Part shown: positions 42,635 to 51,708 of the stretch, piece by piece
How positions within the stretch are numbered: position 1 is the first letter of the stretch
Layout: each line of letters starts with the position of its first letter
From: Ignavibacteria bacterium UBA2360
GTDB lineage: Bacteria; Bacteroidota; Ignavibacteria; Tepidaquicellales; OLB5
Direction: 5' to 3'
DNA: 63,640 nt
Assembly: GCA_002344125.1 (NCBI GenBank)
Contig: DDTQ01000003.1
Coordinates: forward strand, 1-63,640
Notes under the pieces: generated by a model
Seen by the model: only the letters and a program-made list of their open reading frames with translations
What the model was told of the DNA's origin: nothing
The model's database searches: none
Made by a program: the position numbers and the translations under genes

Positions 42635-42688
42635 GTGCCGGGTCTTACGACCCGGCACATAAACGTGTCAGGTCGAAAGACTTGACAC
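42635..42688. repeat. Family F double-hairpin repeat
   Basis: GTGCCGGGTC TTAC GACCCGGCAC, 6 bp, GTGTCAGGTC GAAA GACTTGACAC. A second copy is at 48987-49037. Confidence 0.88.
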
Positions 42689-42912
42689 AACATTTAAAAA
42701 ATCAGAATATAAAGAAGCATCAAACCCCCATCGATGCTTTTGAGTGTTACAAACTGGAAGAACTATCGACAAAAAAGTAAATCTACAACCAATAGTCCCC
42801 CCTTCATACGAAGGGGGGATGAGGGCTTTCACACAAAACAAAGTAGAATTAATCATTAAATTATTAGAATGCGAAAATCTCAGTCGGGGGTTTAGCTTTT
42901 GAGAATTCCGCC

Positions 42913-42970
42913 GTCGTTGGCAGTATGACTGCTTGGCAGTTGTTGACTGCCACTGCAGTTCACCAACGAC
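42913..42970. repeat. Family H palindrome with nested small palindromes
   Basis: GTCGTTGG (42913) and CCAACGAC (42963) enclose CAGTATGACTGCTTGGCAGT and TGACTGCCACTGCAGTTCA. The remaining sequence to 43060 has no supported gene. Confidence 0.8.
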
Positions 42971-43061
42971 CAAACTCAGCACATACATGATTTTTTTTGC
43001 CAAACAAATATTACAATTGCATTTAACTAAATATTATCCTAATTTTGAACATCACGCACTA

Positions 43062-43114
43062 GAGGGAGTTTACTCTCGGGGCATCTATGCCCTGAGAGTA
43101 AACTCTCTTTTTTT
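43062..43114 (+). terminator. Very long terminator-like hairpin without an upstream gene
   Basis: A stem of about 20 bp (GAGTTTACTCTCGGGGCA with TGCCCTGAGAGTAAACTC, two G-U pairs), loop TCTA, followed by seven T. No coding gene ends just before it. Confidence 0.8.
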
Positions 43115-43237
43115 GTTTTACATAGTTCTTTTATTATTCTTTAACCTTTTAAAAGTAAGAGTGTTTAATCCTGAGTTTAACCTCAATAATGGGGTTTTTA
43201 TGAACTAACATTTCTTACATTTAAAGGAGAAATAAAT

Positions 43238-43621
43238 ATGCGAAACCAAATTACGTTTATTTCAATGCTGCTTATTTTTATTTTTACATTAGAAGGTTGT
43301 GCTACAATATTTTCCGGCAGTTATGATGATGTTGATCTCAGCAGCGAACCAAGCGGCGCGAAAATACTTGTCAACGGAAAAGATGAAGGCAATACGCCAA
43401 TGACAGTACGCCTTAAGAAAAGCAAAGAGTACACTATCGAATTTGTCAAAGATGGCTTCCAGACAAAATCATTGCGTATGACCTACGGACTCGGCGCAGG
43501 ATGGCTAATACTCGATATCTTATCCGGTTTGGTAGGTATTATAGTAGATGCGGCAACCGGCAATTGGAATAGTTTTGATTATGATTCATACAAAGCTAAT
43601 TTAAGACCCGTAGAAAAGTAA
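43238..43621 (+). CDS. PEGA-domain lipoprotein
   Basis: 127 residues. Lipobox LEGC (Cys about 21). A PEGA domain (about 30-75: VDLSSEPSGAKILVNGKDEG, TPMTVRLKKSKEYTIEF) of the kind found on surface-exposed proteins, then a hydrophobic GLGAGWLILDILSGLVGIIVDAATG segment (about 85-108) that may insert in the membrane. Function unknown. Good AAAGGAG site. Followed by its own terminator. Confidence 0.85.
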   Translation: MRNQITFISMLLIFIFTLEGCATIFSGSYDDVDLSSEPSGAKILVNGKDEGNTPMTVRLKKSKEYTIEFVKDGFQTKSLRMTYGLGAGWLILDILSGLVGIIVDAATGNWNSFDYDSYKANLRPVEK

Positions 43622-43633
43622 TTGCAATAACTC

Positions 43634-43668
43634 AAGATGCCCGTTGAAAAACGGGCATCAGATTTTTA
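43634..43668 (+). terminator. Intrinsic terminator
   Basis: GATGCCCGTT GAAA AACGGGCATC then ATTTTT after the PEGA gene. Confidence 0.9.
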
Positions 43669-43732
43669 ACCTTTTATAAATCTTTGTAAATATTTAAATT
43701 TAGTAATTATAAATATTAATAAAACGGGAACT

Positions 43733-46700
43733 ATGTCCCTTGAAACAGCATACAACGCAGTTGAAAAACTTGTAAACGATTTTAAGGCTAATGAACGCCA
43801 TTACCTTGCTGCTGATTATTCCGAATCACAGGCGAGGCTTGATTTCATAGATAAACTGTTCATTTCGCTTGGGTGGGATGTGAACCACGATCACCAGAAA
43901 AATCCGTATGAGCAGGAAGTAAAAATTGAACGCAGGGTAAGGGATAAAGAAACCCAGAAGCGCGCCGATTACGCTTTTTTCCTCGCGCCAAACTACCGTG
44001 ACCCCAAGTTTTATGTTGAAGCTAAAAAACCATCACGCTCACTTTCAAACCCATACGATTACTTTCAGGCCATACGTTATGGGTGGAATGCCGGAACTCC
44101 GCTTGTGGTACTAACCGATTTTGAAGAATTCCACATTTTAGATTCACGTTTCAAGCCCGATATCAGATACACCAAAGAGCGTAAAGTTTTAAGTTTCCAT
44201 TATACTGAATACACCGATAAGGAAAAATTCGCGAAGTTATACTACCTCTTTTCACGCGAAGCGGTCGGCGATGGCTCAATAGATAAATTTGCTGAAACCA
44301 TGCCAAAGCCGCGCGGCAAAGCCGTGCAGAAAGGCTTGTTCCCCGGATCTTACCAGAGTATTGATGAATCTTTCCTTGAAGAGCTTGATGATATCCGTAA
44401 CACTCTTGCCCGTTCATTTAAAAAGAAAAATCCTGCGCTCACAAGTGAAGAATTAACCGAAGCAACACAGCGCACAATTGATAGACTTGTCTTTATCCGT
44501 TTCCTTGAAGATATGCTGATCGAAGGTGAGCACCACATCAGTACCTACGGAAATAAAGGAACTGCATGGGGTGATTTCATTGCGGACTGCCGCTCACTCA
44601 ACGCAAAGTATAACGGAATTGTATTCAAAGAGCACTTTATAGATCATCTCCCTCCATCAAAGGGGGGTTCTGCAATTGCCCCTGATGACAAAGATTTTGC
44701 CGAAATCTGCGAAGACCTTTCGCATGTAAACTCACCCTATAACTTCAACTCTATACCCATACACATTTTGGGCAGCATATATGAGCGTTTCCTGGGCAAG
44801 GTTGTTCACGCCACCGATAAACGCGTCACCATAGAAGAAAAGCCCGAAGTCCGCAAGGCCGGGGGAGTGTATTACACACCGCAGTATATTGTGCAGTACA
44901 TTGTAAATAATACCGTTGGTAAACTTATCGAAGGCAAAACACCCGCCGAAATTTCAAAGCTCCGTTTTGCTGATATTTCCTGCGGAAGCGGTTCTTTTTT
45001 AATTACAGTTTACGATACTTTGCTCCGCTACCATAGCAGTTATTACCAGAAGCACCCCAAAGAAGCCAAAGCCGATGGCTGTATCTTAAGCAGCGGTTTG
45101 TGGGTGCTTTCGCTCAAACAGAAGCGGCAGATACTCATTAATAATGTGTTCGGAGTTGATATAGACCACCAGGCTGTTGAAGTGACACAGCTTTCACTTT
45201 ACTTAAAGCTCCTCGAAGATGAAACGCTTGCAACCGCAAACGAAATGCAGGCAATGTTTAAAGAAAAAATACTGCCCGATCTTAGCAAAAACATAATCTG
45301 CGGTAACTCATTAATTGGCACAGATATTTACGATGGCAATATGTTCCCCGGTGAAGAAGAACGCAAAATTAACGCAATGAATTTTGAAGATGCGTTTCCG
45401 GCCATTATGAAAAATGGTGGATTTGATGCTATTGTTGGTAATCCTCCGTATTTTTCTTTAGATATCATTAATGCAACAGAAAAGAATTACCTAGAAAAGA
45501 AATTTCTGGAGTTTGCAACTAGACAAAGCAATATATACTTTTTCTTTTTATCAGTCGCGAGTAAGATTTTAAAGCAAAAGGGCTTAATAAGCTACATTAA
45601 TGAAAGATATTATTTCAATTCAAAGAATGCAGCAAAGTTCCGAAAATATTTACAGGATAAATTTACAATACTACAAATTGTTGATTTCAAGAATGTGCAA
45701 ATCTTCAAGAATGTAAATACACTTACGGTTATCAATACATTTGAAAAAGGTGGTAATCAAAAAAAAATAAATATCATTCAATTTAAACCCGAAGTACAAA
45801 AAATCAACAATAATGAAATTTTAGACCATGATAACATTGATTTTTTTGATTCAGACGCTGAAAGTTTGAGCCCTGATGATTGGGTATTCTCTAACAGTAT
45901 ATTGCATGATTTCAAAAGTAAGTTAGATATTCACCCAAAACTTGATGAATTTGTTCATATGGGTCAAGGTTTAACGTCTGGATTGAATGATGTGTTCATA
46001 GTGAACGAAGAGAATGTAAGAAAATACAAACTCGAAAAAGAATTGTTGAAAAAATATATTAAAACGAGAGATATTAAGCCTTATTTGATCTCATATAGAA
46101 AATTGTACTTGATTCTAACACTACAAGACACGATGATAGATGCATACCCAAACATTAAAAAGTATCTTCATGAATTCAAATCAGAGCTGATAAAGCGATA
46201 TGAATTCAAGAATAATCAATCGAATTGGTATGCTATTAGCGTACCACGTAATCTAAATCTATTCCAAACAGCTAAGGAAAAAATATTAACGCCACTTTAT
46301 AGCAAAGGGAATAAGTTTGGCTTTGATAATTGCGATAAAAACGCAAATTATTATGTTTTAACTGATACTTACCTATTAGTGAAAAAGGAAATCCCAATAT
46401 CATTGAAGTATTTATTAGGGCTACTCAATAGCAAATTACTAAATTTCTTTAATTCAAATTTTGGCAAATTGAAGCGTGATGGGTATTTTGAATATTCAAG
46501 AAATACACTAACAAGGTTCCCAATTAGAGATATTAATTTTGATAACAATGATGAAAAGAAAATGCATGATGATTTGGTAAGTTATGTTGACCAAATATTA
46601 ATTTCCAAATTTAAATTGTCAGAGTCTATTACAGATAAAGATTTAGTCTTTTACGAAAGCAAATGCAACTCGCTTGAGCGCCAGATAGACCGGCTGGTTT

Positions 46701-46753
46701 ATCAGCTTTATGGTTTGACTGAAGAAGAAATAAAGATTGTGGAGGGGGAATAA
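43733..46753 (+). CDS. Type IIG restriction-modification enzyme (Eco57I-like)
   Basis: 1006 residues, one chain for cleavage and methylation. N-terminal PD-(D/E)xK nuclease domain with Asp79 and Glu96-Ala-Lys98 (RADYAFFLAP.. FYVEAKKPSR); a helical connector (about 200-370); a gamma-class N6-adenine methyltransferase with motif I FADISCGSGSFL (about 410) and catalytic NPPY at 570-573; then a target-recognition part (about 700-980) with the TaqI-like specificity fold. The DNA from about 45430 to 46640 is much more AT-rich than the 5' part, and the last 110 bp return to the normal composition, suggesting exchange of the recognition domain. It protects host DNA and cuts unmodified foreign DNA; no separate methylase is needed. 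Confidence 0.93.
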   Translation: MSLETAYNAVEKLVNDFKANERHYLAADYSESQARLDFIDKLFISLGWDVNHDHQKNPYEQEVKIERRVRDKETQKRADYAFFLAPNYRDPKFYVEAKKPSRSLSNPYDYFQAIRYGWNAGTPLVVLTDFEEFHILDSRFKPDIRYTKERKVLSFHYTEYTDKEKFAKLYYLFSREAVGDGSIDKFAETMPKPRGKAVQKGLFPGSYQSIDESFLEELDDIRNTLARSFKKKNPALTSEELTEATQRTIDRLVFIRFLEDMLIEGEHHISTYGNKGTAWGDFIADCRSLNAKYNGIVFKEHFIDHLPPSKGGSAIAPDDKDFAEICEDLSHVNSPYNFNSIPIHILGSIYERFLGKVVHATDKRVTIEEKPEVRKAGGVYYTPQYIVQYIVNNTVGKLIEGKTPAEISKLRFADISCGSGSFLITVYDTLLRYHSSYYQKHPKEAKADGCILSSGLWVLSLKQKRQILINNVFGVDIDHQAVEVTQLSLYLKLLEDETLATANEMQAMFKEKILPDLSKNIICGNSLIGTDIYDGNMFPGEEERKINAMNFEDAFPAIMKNGGFDAIVGNPPYFSLDIINATEKNYLEKKFLEFATRQSNIYFFFLSVASKILKQKGLISYINERYYFNSKNAAKFRKYLQDKFTILQIVDFKNVQIFKNVNTLTVINTFEKGGNQKKINIIQFKPEVQKINNNEILDHDNIDFFDSDAESLSPDDWVFSNSILHDFKSKLDIHPKLDEFVHMGQGLTSGLNDVFIVNEENVRKYKLEKELLKKYIKTRDIKPYLISYRKLYLILTLQDTMIDAYPNIKKYLHEFKSELIKRYEFKNNQSNWYAISVPRNLNLFQTAKEKILTPLYSKGNKFGFDNCDKNANYYVLTDTYLLVKKEIPISLKYLLGLLNSKLLNFFNSNFGKLKRDGYFEYSRNTLTRFPIRDINFDNNDEKKMHDDLVSYVDQILISKFKLSESITDKDLVFYESKCNSLERQIDRLVYQLYGLTEEEIKIVEGE

Positions 46754-46779
46754 AATAGAAATGGAAGCAATATAACAGT

Positions 46780-47259
46780 ATGGAAAAAATTAAAAACATT
46801 CTTTTGAAATCTTGTTTAAGCTTATTCTTGTTTCTATTTATTTGCACTCTCCCTAGATGTACGAAAGATGATTCATTAAAGGAGCGCGAATTAAACTTAA
46901 AAGAAAAAGAATTAAATATTAGGGAAAAAGAGTTAGCTAAGAAAGAGAACGCTACGAACAAAGTAGAGACAGATAATAAAAGCAGTAAAGAAGAAAATCA
47001 GAATAAGCGGAAATTACAATACCTCTTTTCATCTAATGGTGGTCTTGTTGGTTATTTCAATGACGGAACAGTTGTCGGTTGTCCAAGATGTGACTTGATA
47101 AGAGAAAACGTAAAGGGCTTGTATAATAAAAAATCAAATGGGACATTTGCTATAAATAACGATGGAACACTAAACGTAAAGGGGACAGGAACAATCGATC
47201 CTAAATCAGAGGCAGGCTGGGTAATGATTAATTATAAATGGTTGGTGGACTTAGAATAG
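46780..47259 (+). CDS. Small lipoprotein with coiled-coil, hypothetical
   Basis: 159 residues. A signal helix (about 8-26) ends in LPRC (Cys about 27, weak lipobox), followed by an E/K/L heptad coil (about 32-75) and a C-terminal domain with CPRC near 106-109. No family recognised. It is AT-rich and lies 26 bp after the restriction-modification gene and 57 bp before the DUF262 gene. Its link to defence is positional only. Confidence 0.7.
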   Translation: MEKIKNILLKSCLSLFLFLFICTLPRCTKDDSLKERELNLKEKELNIREKELAKKENATNKVETDNKSSKEENQNKRKLQYLFSSNGGLVGYFNDGTVVGCPRCDLIRENVKGLYNKKSNGTFAINNDGTLNVKGTGTIDPKSEAGWVMINYKWLVDLE

Positions 47260-47316
47260 GATCAGATTGCAACTATCAATTCTAAAATTGATTCAAAACA
47301 ATTAAAGGAGAGTTTT

Positions 47317-48954
47317 ATGCAACAACCTGAAAATCAAAGTAAGAAATACACAAATTTATTTAACGACATTGACACGGGTAGAATTAAGTTACCTCAATTC
47401 CAAAGAGATTTTGTTTGGGGGAAAGAGAAAACGGCAAAACTGATTGATAGTATAATAAAGGGCTACCCAATTGGTACTTTCATATTTTGGAAAACCAGAG
47501 AGGAGTTGAGGTCGTTTAAAAATTTAGGAAATATTGCATTACCTGAAATCCCAAAGGGAGACGCCATTATGTATGTTCTTGACGGGCAGCAAAGAATAAC
47601 TTCACTATATGCAATACGTAAAGGAATACGATTAACAAGAGAGGGTAAAGAGATTGATTATAAAGACATTTCAATAAATCTTGAAACTAATCCGGATACT
47701 GACGAAGAAATAGTTTTGCTCGATAAACCTGAAGAGAAACCGTTCATTTCTGTTTACAAATTATTAAATGGATCTTTGACAGAACTATTGAATAGTGGTT
47801 ACAAGCAGGAGCATTTAGAAAAAATTGAAACTTATCAAAAAAGACTTACAGGATATGACTTTTCCATAATAGTAATTGACGAATATCCTATTGAGGTCGC
47901 ATGTGATGTATTTACTCGTATTAATACTGGTGGTGAAGAGTTAACACTATTCGAGATTATGGTCGCTAAAACATATGACTTGCCAAGAAACTTTGACTTA
48001 TCAGTGGAATATGAAAAAGTCAAGGATAACAATAATGGTGTTGAAAAAGATCTTGAAGATGCAGGTTACGAAACTATACCGCCAGTTACAATATTGCAGT
48101 GTATTGCTGCAATTCTATGTCAACAAATCAGAAGACAGGATGTTTTAAGAATTAATAAAAATGATTTTATAGATGCATGGAAAATAGTTATTTCTAGTTT
48201 ATTCACCAGTGTCGATTATTTGCGAACAGAAATGAGAATCCCGGTTTCTAAACTTTTGCCTTATCATACTTTGCTAGTTCCTTTAACCTATTTTTTTGTA
48301 AAAAATAAAAACAATAAACCTACTGTTATTCAACATAAACTACTAACTCAATATTTCTATTGGGCATCCTTATCAAATCGGTTTTCGTCTGCTGTTGAAT
48401 CAAAAGTAGCAAGTGATTTAAAAAAAATAGAGAGTATCCTATTGGAACAAATGCCAGTATATAGAGGTGAAGAGTTTTATGTTAATATTGAGGACTTGAA
48501 ATATAAATGGTTCAGTACAGGGGATGCATTCTGTTCAGCAATTTTATGTTTGTATGCATTCTGCGAACCAAAGTCTTTCGAAAGTAATGGTATTGTAAAA
48601 TTAGATAACTCAAACTTGAAATCAAGTTCAAGTAAGAACTATCATCACTTTTTCCCCAGAAGCTATCTCAAAAAACAAGAAATTCCGGATTGGCAGGCTA
48701 ATTCTATATTGAATATTACACTAGTTGATGATTATTTAAATAAAAGACAGATTAAAGCAAAAGCACCGAGTAATTATATGCGTCAATTCATAAAGACCAA
48801 TAAACACATAAACGATACCATGAAAACTCATTTAATTGATAATATTAATGAATATGGGATTTTAGACAATAATTATGAAAAGTTTTTATTAAAAAGGGGT
48901 GAACGTGTAATTGAGGAAATTAATAAGCGCTTACACCCGGATGTACAGATGTAG
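47317..48954 (+). CDS. DUF262 (GmrS-like) protein with C-terminal HNH-like nuclease domain
   Basis: 545 residues. N-terminal ParB/sulfiredoxin-fold DUF262 domain: LPQFQRDFVWGKEKTAKLID (25-44), PIGTFIFW (51-58) and the NTP-binding DGQQRITSL at 89-97. C-terminal DUF1524/HNH-like part with NYHHFFP (His443, His444), NSILNITLVDD and NKRQIKAKAPSNYM. GmrSD-type enzymes with this pair are type IV restriction systems that cut modified phage DNA. The central region (about 200-430) is unlike canonical GmrS, so the target is unknown. AT-rich; good AAAGGAG site. Confidence 0.85.
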   Translation: MQQPENQSKKYTNLFNDIDTGRIKLPQFQRDFVWGKEKTAKLIDSIIKGYPIGTFIFWKTREELRSFKNLGNIALPEIPKGDAIMYVLDGQQRITSLYAIRKGIRLTREGKEIDYKDISINLETNPDTDEEIVLLDKPEEKPFISVYKLLNGSLTELLNSGYKQEHLEKIETYQKRLTGYDFSIIVIDEYPIEVACDVFTRINTGGEELTLFEIMVAKTYDLPRNFDLSVEYEKVKDNNNGVEKDLEDAGYETIPPVTILQCIAAILCQQIRRQDVLRINKNDFIDAWKIVISSLFTSVDYLRTEMRIPVSKLLPYHTLLVPLTYFFVKNKNNKPTVIQHKLLTQYFYWASLSNRFSSAVESKVASDLKKIESILLEQMPVYRGEEFYVNIEDLKYKWFSTGDAFCSAILCLYAFCEPKSFESNGIVKLDNSNLKSSSSKNYHHFFPRSYLKKQEIPDWQANSILNITLVDDYLNKRQIKAKAPSNYMRQFIKTNKHINDTMKTHLIDNINEYGILDNNYEKFLLKRGERVIEEINKRLHPDVQM

Positions 48955-48986
48955 CCCTCTTCGTGCAATTTTTTTCAAAAGCGCTT

Positions 48987-49165
48987 CCGGGTCTTACGAC
49001 CCGGCACATTTTCGCGTCAGGTCGTAAGACCTGACACAACACTTCAAATGGTTAAAAACCGCGAAGCGGTGAAATTATTGTAGCTGTATTGTCTATATAA
49101 TAATCAAACCCGGAACGGGTGGCATTATGGCTGTTCTCAAATAATACCATCCCTTCGGGGTTCTT
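48987..49165. repeat. Family F repeat followed by family E copies
   Basis: Family F: CCGGGTC TTAC GACCCGG and GTCAGGTC GTAA GACCTGAC (48987-49037). Family E copies at about 49052 (ACCGCGAAGCGGTGAAATTA) and 49108 (ACCCGGAACGGGTGGCATTA), and inverted at 49144 (ATACCATCCCTTCGGGGTT). Confidence 0.85.
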
Positions 49166-49289
49166 TTCTATTTTTCCCCTTGACAATGCCATCAGCATAT
49201 ATTATATTTACCTAAATATGCAAGAAGCATATTAATTTTTAATTTTAACCTTTATCCGTATGCCAATTCCGCAATTCTTCAAACTATTT

Positions 49290-49536
49290 TTCTCAACACG
49301 AATAATTTTTCGCAGCATGAATATTCATGTTGAGAATCTGACCCTCAATTTTATTCTGTTTTGCGTGATTCTCACGATGATTATTCATAGTGAGAATGCT
49401 TTCTCATCATCAATAATTCATGTTGAGAAGGCTTCGCCCGAAAAAATATTACGAATTTAGCCCGCAATCACATTCTCCCGGGTGATTCCCCCGCAAAAAA
49501 AAATATCGTTTTCACAATGAGAATCATCGTGAGAAT
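49290..49536. repeat. Family J: clustered TTCTCA / TGAGAA dyads
   Basis: About eight copies of ATNATTCATNNTGAGAAT in both directions (49290 minus, 49321 plus, 49368 minus, 49380 plus, 49401 minus, 49413 plus, 49508 and 49522 plus). They pair into dyads, e.g. ATTCTCACGATGA ... TCATAGTGAGAAT. The small open frame across it (49260-49460) is not called. It could be a regulator-binding array or a further palindromic repeat family. Confidence 0.7.
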
Positions 49537-49681
49537 CCCGAGGTAAGAGTAAGGGGCCTAAAGCGGGGGAGAAGCAATTTTGAGGGCAGGCAAGCCTGCC
49601 CTCTGCAAAAGCAACCTTTGCGAAATTTGCGTCTTTGCGGTTTGGTTTTTTGCTTATTAGGATCCCATTTTACATTTGACG

Positions 49682-49806
49682 ATTGACATTTGACGTTCCG
49701 GCGTTTTGTGCCGGTCCCGCTTTTCTGCTTAGCGGGATCACGTTTGACATTTGACATTCCGGCGGTTTGTGCCGGTCCCGCTTTTCTGCTTAGCGGGATC
49801 ACATTT
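49682..49806. repeat. Family G tandem repeat, 61-bp period
   Basis: Two copies of TTGACRTTCCGGCG, GTGCCGGTCCCGCTTTTCTG and CTTAGCGGGATCAC. The pair contains CCCGC...GCGGG hairpins. It lies in the gap before lpxC; no gene. Confidence 0.85.
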
Positions 49807-49875
49807 GACGTCCCCCGTTTTTATCACTTAAATCTTTACATAAAAATCTGTATTTTCGTGGATTATTAAAACAAT

Positions 49876-51279
49876 ATGCTGACAAAACAAAGAACTATAT
49901 CCAAAGCAGTTTCAATTTCAGGTATCGGTCTGCACACCGGTAACAACTCAAACATGCGCTTCGTGCCCGCGCCTGAAGATTACGGTATCCGCTTTAAGCG
50001 CGTTGATATGCAGGATTCACCCGAAATTCCCGCTGATATCGATCACGTTATCGATATTTCACGCGGCACTACCATAGCCGTAGGCGATGCCGAAGTAAAG
50101 ACCGTTGAGCACGTTCTCGCAGCCATTATGGGCGCGGAAATTGATAACCTGATTGTTGAGCTTGATACCAATGAACCCCCCGTGGTTGATGGCAGCTCAA
50201 AGCCGTTCATTGACCTGCTGATCTCTGCGGGTTTCACCGAGCAGAACCAGCCGAAAGATTACCTGGTCATAGAAAACACACTGCACTATCGTGCGCCTGA
50301 CGGCACTGTTGATATAGTTGCTTTCCCCCTCGATGATTTTAAGGTCACCGTAATGGTTGATTACCGCAACCCCGCGCTTGGCTCGCAATATACCAGCATG
50401 TTCAATATGGAGGAGTTCCCCGCGGAATTCGCCCCCGCGCGTACATTCTGCTTCCTGCATGAAGTGGAAAATCTGTATGAGCAGGGCCTCATACAGGGCG
50501 GCAAGTTTGAAAATGCCGTTGTAATTGTTGACCGCGATCTCTCGCCCGATCAGCTTTCGGGTTTAATGAATAAACTTGGCATCGATGAAAGTGTTGTCCT
50601 CGGGCAAAACGGCATACTGAATAACACCCAGCTTCGCTTTTCCAATGAGCCCGCGCGCCATAAACTCCTTGATCTGATCGGCGATATGGCATTGATAGGC
50701 GCGCCTATCAAGGGTCACATAATGGCAGCAAGACCCGGACATAAGCATAACATCGAGTTCGTAAAGATGCTCCGCAATCTTTACAAACAGAACAAGCTTA
50801 AAATGAAGTACCAGGCTAAAACCACAAGCGACGTTATTTTTGATATCAACGCGATCAAGAAGATGCTGCCGCATCGTTACCCGTTTTTGCTTGTTGATAA
50901 AGTTGTGGATATCGATATTGGTAAACGTATTGTTGGCGTTAAAAATGTCACCATCAATGAACCGTTCTTCCAGGGTCACTTTCCGCAAAAACCGGTAATG
51001 CCCGGTGTGCTTATCATCGAAGCAATGGCGCAAACCGGCGGCTTGCTTATACTCAACTTCTTTGATAGCTATGAAGGCAAGCTTGCTTACTTCACATCTA
51101 TTGATAAAGCCAAGTTCCGCAAGCAGGTTATCCCCGGCGATCAGCTCTTCTTTGATGTTGAAGTAACTGACCGTAAGCGTAATATCTTCAAGCTCAAAGC
51201 TAAAGCATACAAGAACAGTATCAATGGCGAGCTTGCCGCCGAAGCGGAGCTTATGTGCGCAATAGTTGATGAAGAGTAA
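49876..51279 (+). CDS. lpxC/fabZ: Fused LpxC (UDP-3-O-acyl-GlcNAc deacetylase) / FabZ (3-hydroxyacyl-ACP dehydratase)
   Basis: 467 residues. Residues 1 to about 310 are LpxC, the committed Zn-dependent step of lipid A synthesis: the Zn ligand His in VEHVLAAIMG, ELDTNEPPVVDGSS, the HKLLDLIGD ligands and the GHIMAARPGHKHN region. Residues about 320-467 are FabZ with LPHRYPFLLVD and the hotdog catalytic His and Glu in GHFPQKPVMPGVLIIEAMAQ. The fusion is well known in Bacteroidota and Chlorobi and couples lipid A and fatty acid flux. It is probably transcribed alone here. Confidence 0.98.
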   Translation: MLTKQRTISKAVSISGIGLHTGNNSNMRFVPAPEDYGIRFKRVDMQDSPEIPADIDHVIDISRGTTIAVGDAEVKTVEHVLAAIMGAEIDNLIVELDTNEPPVVDGSSKPFIDLLISAGFTEQNQPKDYLVIENTLHYRAPDGTVDIVAFPLDDFKVTVMVDYRNPALGSQYTSMFNMEEFPAEFAPARTFCFLHEVENLYEQGLIQGGKFENAVVIVDRDLSPDQLSGLMNKLGIDESVVLGQNGILNNTQLRFSNEPARHKLLDLIGDMALIGAPIKGHIMAARPGHKHNIEFVKMLRNLYKQNKLKMKYQAKTTSDVIFDINAIKKMLPHRYPFLLVDKVVDIDIGKRIVGVKNVTINEPFFQGHFPQKPVMPGVLIIEAMAQTGGLLILNFFDSYEGKLAYFTSIDKAKFRKQVIPGDQLFFDVEVTDRKRNIFKLKAKAYKNSINGELAAEAELMCAIVDEE

Positions 51280-51327
51280 AGCATTGGAGTAGTTGAGTGG
51301 GTGAGTAGTGAAATTTATTTATTACAT

Positions 51328-51414
51328 GTCGTGCTGAGCGGAGTCGAAGCACTAAAGACAAGAACATTTTGTATTGTTGTCCCGGCCTGACTGGCCTGAA
51401 CAGTCGGGACGTCT
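51328..51414. repeat. Family C repeat and family B repeat carrying nested palindrome N
   Basis: 51328-51352: GTCGTGCTGAGCGGAGTCGA with AGCAC. 51379-51410: GTCCCG, then GCCTGACTGGCCTGAACAGT, then CGGGAC and GTCTGCTTCT, i.e. a family B frame whose loop is filled by N. The rest of the 51280-51708 gap is AT-rich with no gene; TATATTTG at 51675-51682 may be the -7 element of the next gene. Confidence 0.8.
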
Positions 51415-51708
51415 GCTTCTAAACTATAATTATATGGGGTTACCCCCTCCAGCTCCCCCTCAAAGAGGGAGTGTTGGTACAACAAAAGTTTCACAAACAA
51501 CAAACAGCCTTTAACCAAAACTACTAAAATAAAATTAACCCTATGAAACAGCCGTTTATTCCCTGCCGAAACCTTCGGCATAGTTTAGTGATTATTATTT
51601 TTATAGTTAACAAAAACGGGCATACGGTATCAATTATAACACAATCACGTTATTATATTCTTGTTATAATTTTTTATATTTGCAGAACTAATTCGGGGGA
51701 ATAGTAAT

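Noticed and set aside
42933..43208. A 91-residue frame across the long hairpin at 43062
   Set aside because: It runs through a family H repeat and a terminator-like stem; unlikely to be translated.
49260..49460. A 66-residue frame before lpxC
   Set aside because: It overlaps the TTCTCA/TGAGAA dyad cluster, which explains its composition; no ribosome binding site.
50563..51033. A 156-residue antisense frame opposite lpxC/fabZ
   Set aside because: Shadow of a strongly coding sense frame with intact catalytic motifs; no independent evidence.
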